Origin: an uncultured bacterium
GTDB taxonomy: Bacteria > Auribacterota > Tritonobacteria > UBA1439
DNA: 6,795 bases
Assembly: GCA_937858775.1 (NCBI GenBank)
Contig: CALLYX010000306.1
Coordinates: 1 to 6,795 of the forward strand
Reading direction: 5' to 3'
Positions 1 to 5,354 of this stretch are shown here, piece after piece (position 1 is the stretch's first letter; the number at the start of each line of letters is the position of its first letter). The notes below the pieces were generated by a model that did not search any database, was not told the origin of the DNA, and saw only the letters and a program-made list of their open reading frames with translations. Both the position numbers and the translations under genes were made by a program.

Positions 1-1550
1 CCGGCCCCTCCGCCCGCCGCCGGGAGGGCCTTTTCGAGGGCGGCGGAGAGGGCGGCGGGGTCGGGCGGCGCCTCCCCGGCGTCGAGAACGAGGTAGGCCA
101 TGTATGTGCCGCCGAAGTGGCGGTTGAGCACCCGGTCGGCGACCCGGATGGGGTGGCCGCTCCTGAACCACCTCGTCGGGTTGTCGTTGACGCGCAGGAG
201 GGTGATCCCGCGCGCCGAGAGGAGGACGACCGCCGCGGTCGCCGCGAGGATGAGCCCGGCCCGCCTGAAGGTGAAGCGGCCGAGGGCGAGGAGCGGCCTC
301 GTGAGGAGGTCTCCGCGCGGCCCCTCGCCGCCGCCCGCGGCGCCGAACTTCTCGAGGCGGCGCGCCGGGATGAGGGCGGCGTAGGCGGGGACGAATGTTA
401 CGGTGAGGGCCCAGGCGGCCGCGACGCCGACGGCGACGAAGACCCCGAATGTCTGGACGGGGGGGATGGGGGTGAGCGCCAACGAGGCGAAGCCGGCGAC
501 CGTCGTGAGCGACGTGTAGAGCATCGAGGTGAAGAGCTCGTCCATCACGGCCAGGATGGCCCGCCTCGGGTCGCCGTATTTCCGGTAGCGCTCGAAGAAC
601 TGGCTCAGGATGTGGACGGAGTCCTCGACGGCGATCGGCATGATGAAGATCGGGATCATGGAGCTCATGATATGGACGGTGTGCCCGAGGCCGATCAGGA
701 GGCCCATCGCGACGAGCGTCGAGGCGACCGCCACTATCATCGGGGAGACGACGAGCAGGACCTTTCTGAAGAAGATGAACATCAGGAGGAAGATGATCAG
801 CATCGCCAGGGGGGCGGTGATCGCCATCTGCCGGAACATCTCGACGCCGAAGGTGTCCTCGGCGACGGGGAGCCCCGTAATGCCGAAGAGGTCGGCGCCC
901 GCGGCGCCCCCCCCGCCCCGGGGGGGGGAGGCCCCCATCTCCCTCATCCCGAGCCGGACCGCCTCCGCGCGAAGCCGTCCGGCGACGCGGTAGCTCATCT
1001 TCTTCTCGCGTATCGGAATGAAGAGGCAGAGCGCCTTCGCGTCCTCGGAGACGAGCGTCCCGTAGAGCATCGGGTGGCGCCTCGCCCTGTCGCGGATGCG
1101 GAGGGCGTCCGCGCGGCTCCCGGGCGCCCTCGCCATCAGCCGCTCGAACTTGAGCGCGCCGGGGCCGGCCTGCCCGATGTCGTCCACGTCGGACGGGGCG
1201 ATGAGGTCCCCGGGGATCACCCCGTCGATCCCCTTGGCGAATTCGGCCAGGCTGAGGACGCGCCCAAGCGTCTCCGGGTTGAAGACGCCGTCGGGGTCGG
1301 ACTCGTTCGCGATCCCGAGGACCACCGTGTCGTGGAGGGAGAACTCCTCCTTCGTCGCGTCGTGGAAGAGCCGAACGGCCTCCGTGGGGGCCAGCATGTT
1401 CTCGGGGTCGGTGTCTACGATCTCCCACCGCTCGCGCGCGCCGCGGTACAGGCCGAGGCCCGCGCAGAACGCGACCGACGCCGCGGCCAAGGCGATCACC
1501 AGGCGCGGGCGGTTTACTGAGAACCGAACTATGCCCATCCTCCAATCCAT
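1..1550 (-). CDS. RND superfamily (MMPL/HAE3-like) exporter, N-terminal 516 residues, cut by left window edge
   Basis: The frame stays open from an ATG at 1550 to the left edge, so the gene is partial at its 3' end. Visible are a first membrane helix (about residues 15-36), a large extracytoplasmic loop (about 37-240) with the pattern VVLGIANESDPDGVFN and a later SDVDDI, then a helix bundle starting near 244. Within it is PIFIMPIAVEDSVHIL (300-315); this conserved acidic/His helix (E309, D310, H313) is typical of RND pumps. A second half starts with a helix near 430-450. Family members are usually about 740-900 residues, so roughly a third to a half is missing. The start at 1550 is chosen because AAAGGAG lies 10 nt upstream; the next ATG (1538) has GGAGG directly abutting it. 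It follows the rubredoxin fusion gene by 58 nt and probably ends the same transcript. Substrate unknown; lipids, hydrophobic compounds and drugs are all known for the superfamily. Confidence 0.88.
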   Translation of the reverse strand, partial: MDWRMGIVRFSVNRPRLVIALAAASVAFCAGLGLYRGARERWEIVDTDPENMLAPTEAVRLFHDATKEEFSLHDTVVLGIANESDPDGVFNPETLGRVLSLAEFAKGIDGVIPGDLIAPSDVDDIGQAGPGALKFERLMARAPGSRADALRIRDRARRHPMLYGTLVSEDAKALCLFIPIREKKMSYRVAGRLRAEAVRLGMREMGASPPRGGGGAAGADLFGITGLPVAEDTFGVEMFRQMAITAPLAMLIIFLLMFIFFRKVLLVVSPMIVAVASTLVAMGLLIGLGHTVHIMSSMIPIFIMPIAVEDSVHILSQFFERYRKYGDPRRAILAVMDELFTSMLYTSLTTVAGFASLALTPIPPVQTFGVFVAVGVAAAWALTVTFVPAYAALIPARRLEKFGAAGGGEGPRGDLLTRPLLALGRFTFRRAGLILAATAAVVLLSARGITLLRVNDNPTRWFRSGHPIRVADRVLNRHFGGTYMAYLVLDAGEAPPDPAALSAALEKALPAAGGGA

Positions 1551-1608
1551 GCGGCTGCGGCTCCTTTCACGGGCGGGCGCGGGCTGATCGGCGCGTGGCG
1601 GGGCCCGC

Positions 1609-2331
1609 TCACCCCTCGGGCGAGAATTGATCCTTGGCGGCGCCGCAGACGGGGCACACCCAGGCGTCCGGGAGCTTGTCGAAAGGCGTCCCGGGGGCGA
1701 CCCCGTTGTCCGGGTCGCCCTCGGCCGGGTCGTACACGTAGCCGCAGACGTCGCAGATATACTTTTGCATGGCATCTTCCTTTCCCCCGCCCCTCCCGGC
1801 GCCAGCCGGGGGGACCGGCATGTACGTCGGGGCGTTCTTCGGGGTCTTCCCCCGCAGGTGCTCCCGGTAGTAGGCGTAGGTGAGCGGCCGCCCCGCCCTG
1901 AGAACCTGCGCCCCCACAAGGTCGGCTATGAAGACGGTGTGGGTCCCGGCGTCGACCGCGCCGATCACCTTCCCCTCCATGACCGCGAGGGCGTACTCGG
2001 TGACGATCGGGCACCCCGTTTTCCCGATCGTGGAGCAGACCTTCGCCAGTTTATCAATTTTCCTGCCGGAGTTGAAGCCGAAAATCCCTATGAACTTGAG
2101 CGGGGCCGACTCGTCCAGGACGGAGATGGAAAAGGCCCCGGACTTCGCGATGAAGTCGTGCGTGAGGTTCCCCTTGTGGATGCAGACCGAGATCCGCGGC
2201 GGCTCGGCCGTCACCTGGCAGACGGTGTTGGCGACGAGCCCGTCCGTCCTTCCCTCCCCGTCGCAGGCCGAGACGATGTAGAGCCCGTAGCTCAGCTTGA
2301 AGAGCGCCTTCAGGTCGATCTCCGGCTGCAT
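1609..2331 (-). CDS. hrb: High-molecular-weight rubredoxin: flavin reductase-like domain fused to C-terminal rubredoxin (240 aa)
   Basis: Residues 1-170 look like an FMN-binding flavin reductase domain (LSYGLYIVSA near 13, NTVCQVTAEPPRISVCIHKGN at 35-55, FGFNSGRKIDK at 84-94). A short Gly/Pro-rich linker (172-186) leads to a complete rubredoxin at 188-240 with iron ligands C193, C196, C226 and C229 in two CxxCG knuckles. The same architecture is known as Hrb in Moorella, where it passes NAD(P)H electrons to a flavodiiron protein that reduces O2 or NO. No flavodiiron gene is in the window, so the electron acceptor here is unknown; the upstream glutaredoxin-linked transporter is a possible partner by context only. 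The start at 2331 is preceded by a purine-rich tract (GAGGGGGG). It lies 63 nt after the transporter-glutaredoxin stop. An in-frame ATG at 1770 could also give free rubredoxin. Confidence 0.93.
   Translation of the reverse strand: MQPEIDLKALFKLSYGLYIVSACDGEGRTDGLVANTVCQVTAEPPRISVCIHKGNLTHDFIAKSGAFSISVLDESAPLKFIGIFGFNSGRKIDKLAKVCSTIGKTGCPIVTEYALAVMEGKVIGAVDAGTHTVFIADLVGAQVLRAGRPLTYAYYREHLRGKTPKNAPTYMPVPPAGAGRGGGKEDAMQKYICDVCGYVYDPAEGDPDNGVAPGTPFDKLPDAWVCPVCGAAKDQFSPEG
1776..1786 (-). promoter_or_regulatory. Internal Shine-Dalgarno-like site before in-frame ATG at 1770 (free rubredoxin, 53 aa)
   Basis: Inside the hrb reading frame the sequence AAAGGAAG (1783 down to 1776) sits 5 nt before an in-frame ATG at 1768-1770. 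Translation from there to the stop at 1609 gives MQKYICDVCG..., 53 residues, exactly the usual size of a stand-alone rubredoxin. This is a sequence-level prediction of a second product; it may also be a relic of a gene fusion. Confidence 0.5.
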
Positions 2332-2394
2332 TGTTCCCCCCTCTTCCCCGGGCTGGGGGGCGGCGGCGATCCCTCCCGGCCCCCCTCCGGAACG

Positions 2395-2521
2395 TCAGGC
2401 CCCCAGGGCGCCGTCGATCGCCTCGCGGTCGAAGCCGACGATCAACTTGGCCCCGATCTCGATCACCGGAACGCCCATCTGCCCGGATTTCCGCATCATC
2501 TCCTGCGCCCGGGCGTGGTCC
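2395..2521. repeat. Copy 1 of a perfect 127-bp direct repeat (end of transporter-glutaredoxin gene)
   Basis: Every base from the TGA stop at 2395 to 2521 matches 6669-6795. Outside the repeat on the left the two sites differ at once (g at 2394, c at 6668). The right boundary is unknown because the second copy is cut by the window end. Confidence 0.95.
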
Positions 2522-4104
2522 GCCCCCACGTCGACGTACTCGACCGCGACGCCCTTCCCCTCCAGGTACTGCTTGGCCCTGGCGCACCAGGGGCACGTCT
2601 CCGTCCCGTACACCGTAGCCCTCTTCTCCATCTTTCCTTCCTTTCCGTCGCCGGCGCCCCCCGCGCCGTCCCCATCACGTCCCCCGCGATTCCCCGCCCC
2701 GGCCTCAAGCCCCGCGCGCTCGGCGCGCATGCAGAGGGAGTCCGTGTCGGCGAAGACGTACTCCGCGGCCGTCGCCCCGAGCCCCCTCGCCCCGTGCCTC
2801 ACCACAGCGGCGAGGAGGACGAAGAGGAGGGCCGTGTAGGCGACCCCCACGGCGTACTGGGCGGCGAGATTGTCCCCGCCGATGAGCTGCGGCCAGTTCG
2901 TCGCGCGCAGAAAGACGTGCCTCGCGATGAACCCGTCGATCGCCGTGTGAAACCTCACGTACGGAACATACCCGATATAGAAACCGATGAGACCGACCAT
3001 GCCGGTGAGATAGCCCAGGCCTATCCGGCCGTAGCTCCTGATCTCGCACCCGATCATGAGAACGCTCCCGACGGCCAGGCAGGGGGCCGCGAGCAGGTGC
3101 CCGACGTGCAGCCCCCATCCCTCCGGCTTCGGGGCCGCGTCCGGCAGGGGGCGCCCGAAGAAGATCCACCCGACGAGGACCGCTATGTTCAGGACGCCGA
3201 TCGCGGCCAGTATCCCGGCCACGGGCATCAGCGCCTGGAACATGCGCCGCGTGACCGCCGGGATCCGGAGCCGGTCGTAATACCCCCTCGACACGGCGAG
3301 CGACTCCGGCGCCATCAGGCCGCACTCCGTTCCCACCCCGCCCTTGGCGATCCCGAAGCCCAGGAGGATCCCCGCGGCGAGGCCCGTCAAGATGGTGGAG
3401 AGGGATCCCACGCGCACGGATTGGGCCATGTGGGGCTCCGTCCCGAAGAGCCCCGTGTAGAGCGATGATATGATAAACACGGCCAAAATGCACCACACAA
3501 CCATCCGCACCGGGTCGCGCCACGGCCGGTACGCCTCGTCGTAGCATAGCCGGTGGTCGTCCGACATGCCGCGCCTCTTGGCCTCCCTCACGGTGGCGAG
3601 GTTCTCCTGGTGCTTGAAATACGGCCCGTACCCGAGCCCGGCAACAAGCGAAAACGCGAGGAAGGCGAACGGCAGGCCCGCCAGCGCGATCGCTGAGCTG
3701 GCGATGCTCATCACCGCAAGGCCGCCGAAGACATGGTGCGTGGTGCATCCCGGGCCCAGCCGCGTCCCGAAGCCGAAGATGACCCCGCCCAGCAGGGCGA
3801 GGGCGAGCATCCCCGGGGTGTACCTCACCCAGTTCCGGCTCTCCCCCTCCAGGCGGCCGACCAGCCACGCCCCGAAGATCGCCCCGACGATGATCCAGTG
3901 GATGTCGGGGGGGTAGAGGCCGGCGAGGACGCGCACGCCGAGGATGTTCTCCTCCACCGTCGCGAACATCTTCGCCAGGCCCGTCGTCACCGGGATGAAC
4001 GTCCCGAAGCGGATGTAGTAGAGCGCCTCGCCGAGGCCGACCGCGGCCCCCCCCATGAGAAACGACCATTGGCGCCGCCAGACCCCCCGCGTCCCCTTCC
4101 TCAT
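2395..4104 (-). CDS. YeeE/YedE (TsuA-like) membrane transporter fused to C-terminal YruB/Uxx-star glutaredoxin (569 aa)
   Basis: The first ~440 residues are polytopic and carry the Cys-centred membrane motifs of the YeeE/YedE family: GPGCTTHH (C120), GTECGLM (C261) and IGCEIRSYGR (C353). The family includes TsuA, which takes up thiosulfate through successive cysteines, and putative selenium transporters. A hydrophilic Gly/Asp-rich linker (about 465-490) leads to a complete glutaredoxin at 492-569 with CPWC (504-507), the cis-proline loop GVPVIEI (544-550) and VGFDRE, the signature of YruB/Uxx-star glutaredoxins. Known TsuA partners are TusA-like (TsuB/YeeD), so a thiol-redox domain in that place is unusual. 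I prefer the ATG at 4104 because GGAGG lies 4 nt before it; an in-frame ATG at 4125 lies inside a dyad operator and has only AGGA upstream. ArsR is the gene before, hrb the gene after. Substrate (thiosulfate, other sulfur or selenium species) is inferred. Confidence 0.9.
   Translation of the reverse strand: MRKGTRGVWRRQWSFLMGGAAVGLGEALYYIRFGTFIPVTTGLAKMFATVEENILGVRVLAGLYPPDIHWIIVGAIFGAWLVGRLEGESRNWVRYTPGMLALALLGGVIFGFGTRLGPGCTTHHVFGGLAVMSIASSAIALAGLPFAFLAFSLVAGLGYGPYFKHQENLATVREAKRRGMSDDHRLCYDEAYRPWRDPVRMVVWCILAVFIISSLYTGLFGTEPHMAQSVRVGSLSTILTGLAAGILLGFGIAKGGVGTECGLMAPESLAVSRGYYDRLRIPAVTRRMFQALMPVAGILAAIGVLNIAVLVGWIFFGRPLPDAAPKPEGWGLHVGHLLAAPCLAVGSVLMIGCEIRSYGRIGLGYLTGMVGLIGFYIGYVPYVRFHTAIDGFIARHVFLRATNWPQLIGGDNLAAQYAVGVAYTALLFVLLAAVVRHGARGLGATAAEYVFADTDSLCMRAERAGLEAGAGNRGGRDGDGAGGAGDGKEGKMEKRATVYGTETCPWCARAKQYLEGKGVAVEYVDVGADHARAQEMMRKSGQMGVPVIEIGAKLIVGFDREAIDGALGA
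2632..2646 (-). promoter_or_regulatory. Internal Shine-Dalgarno-like site before in-frame ATG at 2631 (free glutaredoxin, 78 aa)
   Basis: Within the transporter-glutaredoxin frame the purine tract GGAAAGGAAGGAAAG directly precedes an in-frame ATG at 2629-2631; its AAGGAAGG core is 4 nt from the ATG. Translation from there gives a complete 78-residue glutaredoxin (MEKRATVYGTETCPWC...) ending at 2395. The residues before it (GAGNRGGRDGDGAGGAGDG) read like a translated spacer. A free soluble glutaredoxin in addition to the fused form is therefore plausible. Confidence 0.5.
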
Positions 4105-4120
4105 CCCCCCCTCCCCCCGC

Positions 4121-4156
4121 GGCATTATCCTATTATTCTAATAATGCGATAATGCC
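4121..4156 (-). promoter_or_regulatory. 36-bp AT-rich dyad, probable ArsR-family operator before the YedE-glutaredoxin gene
   Basis: GGCATTATC (4121-4129) and GATAATGCC (4148-4156) are perfect inverted repeats. Nested inside them are ATTATT (4132-4137) and AATAAT (4140-4145). All are centred on the same point, 15 of 18 positions pairing. The site shares the 8-mer GCGATAAT with the palindrome in front of the arsR gene. It sits between the arsR stop and the preferred start of the transporter gene and is an AT island in very GC-rich DNA. No convincing -35/-10 pair could be placed here; TAGAAT is a possible -10. It could also form an RNA hairpin. Confidence 0.65.
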
Positions 4157-4168
4157 CCGGAAAAAAAA

Positions 4169-4444
4169 TCAACCCCCCAGCGCGGCCATGATCCCCCGCA
4201 CGCGGCCGTCCGCGATATGGTAACAGGTCCGCGCCCCCTCCTTGCGGAAGGCGACGATCCCGCAATTCTTCAGGATCCGCAGATGCTGCGAGGCGGTCGA
4301 CTGCGGCACCCCCAAGCTTCTCGCCATCGCCCCCACGTTGCACTCCCTGCGGCTCAACAGCCCGCGCACCATCCTCAGGCGCACCGGGTGGGCGAGCGCC
4401 TTCAGGAAGTCGCTCTGCCGCCCGCGATCGGTAGCCGCGCTCAT
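4169..4444 (-). CDS. ArsR/SmtB-family winged-helix transcriptional repressor (91 aa)
   Basis: A complete small ArsR-type regulator: FLKALAHPVRLRMVRGLL (13-30) is the classic first helices, LGVPQSTASQHLRILKNCGIV (44-64) the recognition helix-turn-helix, and FRKEGARTCYHI (66-77) the beta wing. It has three cysteines, C35 (start of the helix where ELCVC-type metal or persulfide sensors carry ligands), C61 and C74. The canonical ELCVCDL box is not present; it reads ECNVGAM. The sensed signal is therefore open: a thiol or sulfur signal fits the neighbours, a metal is not excluded, especially with a ZIP transporter next door. GAGGTG stands 5 nt before the ATG. It has its own promoter with an operator over the -10 box, so self-repression is likely. 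It probably also controls the transporter gene starting 64 nt downstream. Confidence 0.93.
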   Translation of the reverse strand: MSAATDRGRQSDFLKALAHPVRLRMVRGLLSRRECNVGAMARSLGVPQSTASQHLRILKNCGIVAFRKEGARTCYHIADGRVRGIMAALGG

Positions 4445-4463
4445 CCGCCCACCTCGATATTCA

Positions 4464-4477
4464 ATTATCGCGATAAT
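4464..4477 (-). promoter_or_regulatory. Perfect 14-bp palindromic operator ATTATCGCGATAAT of arsR
   Basis: ATTATCGCGATAAT is its own reverse complement and overlaps the -10 box of the arsR promoter by five bases, the expected place for an autorepressor site. The half-site (GCGATAAT) recurs in the dyad at 4121-4156. Confidence 0.72.
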
Positions 4478-4501
4478 ACGTTATGGTCCGCCCGGAGTCA
4501 A
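4473..4501 (-). promoter_or_regulatory. Sigma-70-type promoter of arsR
   Basis: On the minus strand TTGACT (4501-4496) and TATTAT (4478-4473) are separated by exactly 17 nt, close to the TTGACA-17-TATAAT consensus. Transcription would start near 4466, about 22 nt before the arsR ATG. The promoter lies in the gap after the ZIP gene, which marks arsR as the start of a separate transcription unit. Confidence 0.75.
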
Positions 4502-4530
4502 GAACTTTCTCCCCCCCCCCGCGGGGGCGC

Positions 4531-5331
4531 TCACCCGAGCCCCACGTCGAGCGCCATCATCACGACGAAGCCCAGCATCGACCCGAGCGTGGCGCAATCC
4601 GCGTTCCCCCCCCGCTGCGACTCGGGCACTATCTCCTCGACAACGACGTAGATCATCGCCCCCGCCGCGAAGGCGAGCGCGTACGGCAGGATCGGCATCG
4701 CGACGAGCACGACCGCCGCCCCGAGCACCCCGGCGGCCGGCTCGACCATGGCGGAGAGCTGCCCGTACCAGAAGCACCTCCACGCGGAGAGCCCCTCCCG
4801 CCGGAGCGGGATCGAGACCGCCAGCCCCTCGGGCAGGTTCTGGATCCCTATCCCGATGGCAAGGGCCACCGCCCCGGCGAACGACGCGGACGGGAGCCCG
4901 GCGGCCGCCGCGCCGAACGCCACCCCGACCGCCAGGCCCTCCGGTATGTTGTGCAGGGTGATGGCGGTCACGAGGAGCGTCGTCCGCCGCCAGGAGGTGT
5001 GGACCCCCTCCGCCGAGCTGTCCGGGAAGCCGAGGTGGAGATGGGGGAGCGTCCTGTCCACCGCCCAGAGGAAGGCCCCCCCGAGCAGGAAGCCCGCCGC
5101 AGGGGGGAGCCACGATGGGAGTGCCTTCCCCGCGGACATCTCGATCGCCGGGGCCAGGAGCGACCAGTAGCTGGCGGCGATCATGACCCCGCCCGCGAAG
5201 CCCAGCATCCCGTCGAGCGCCTTCCGCGACAGCCCCCTCCCCAGGAAGACGAGCCCGGCCCCGGCGGCGGTCATCCCCCAGGTGAAGAGCGTCGCCAGAA
5301 GCGCCTGGAGAACGGGATTGAGGTCCTTCAC
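4531..5331 (-). CDS. ZIP family divalent metal transporter, GufA type (266 aa)
   Basis: An inner-membrane protein of about eight helices that imports divalent metal ions such as zinc, iron or manganese. The two ZIP metal-site helices are clear: ITLHNIPEGLAVGVAFG (H127, N128, E131) and GIQNLPEGLAVSIPL (Q164, N165, E168). E198 lies in the next helix (QLSAMVEPAAG) and EEIVPES at 232-238 is a typical late motif. A short His-containing stretch PHLHL (96-100) lies in a loop. The length fits the GufA branch. The GTG at 5331 is chosen because GGAGG lies 7 nt upstream and it starts just before the first helix; longer frames would run deep into the preceding gene. It follows the DUF2156 gene by 23 nt and is probably cotranscribed with it. 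Metal specificity cannot be read from sequence. Confidence 0.92.
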   Translation of the reverse strand: MKDLNPVLQALLATLFTWGMTAAGAGLVFLGRGLSRKALDGMLGFAGGVMIAASYWSLLAPAIEMSAGKALPSWLPPAAGFLLGGAFLWAVDRTLPHLHLGFPDSSAEGVHTSWRRTTLLVTAITLHNIPEGLAVGVAFGAAAAGLPSASFAGAVALAIGIGIQNLPEGLAVSIPLRREGLSAWRCFWYGQLSAMVEPAAGVLGAAVVLVAMPILPYALAFAAGAMIYVVVEEIVPESQRGGNADCATLGSMLGFVVMMALDVGLG

Positions 5332-5354
5332 GCCCGCCCCTCCCCCCCCCCGCG

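Noticed and set aside
117..1520. 467-codon open frame on the plus strand
   Set aside because: It is antisense to the RND gene, has a composition of Arg, Glu, Asp and Gly typical of GC-rich shadow frames, and shows no domain; the minus-strand frame has clear membrane helices and RND motifs.
1627..3468. 613-codon open frame on the plus strand
   Set aside because: It runs antisense through two well-recognised genes (hrb and the transporter) and reads as low-complexity Pro/Arg/Glu-rich sequence.
2395..4104. Calling the transporter a selenium transporter
   Set aside because: No selD, selenocysteine codon use or other selenium gene is visible, and the glutaredoxin has CPWC without a UGA codon; thiosulfate or another sulfur species is at least as likely.
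4161..4168. Eight-T tract just after the arsR stop as a terminator
   Set aside because: No GC-rich hairpin directly precedes it on the transcript strand; the dyad that exists lies downstream and AT-rich.
4169..4444. Calling the regulator BigR/SqrR (persulfide sensor)
   Set aside because: The second conserved cysteine in the C-terminal helix is absent and the protein is short; the neighbour YedE gene alone is not enough for the name.
4508..4530. Possible intrinsic terminator after the ZIP gene (CCCCCGCGGGGG)
   Set aside because: The palindrome leaves no room for a normal loop, and it is followed by a G run and then AGAAAG, not a T tract.
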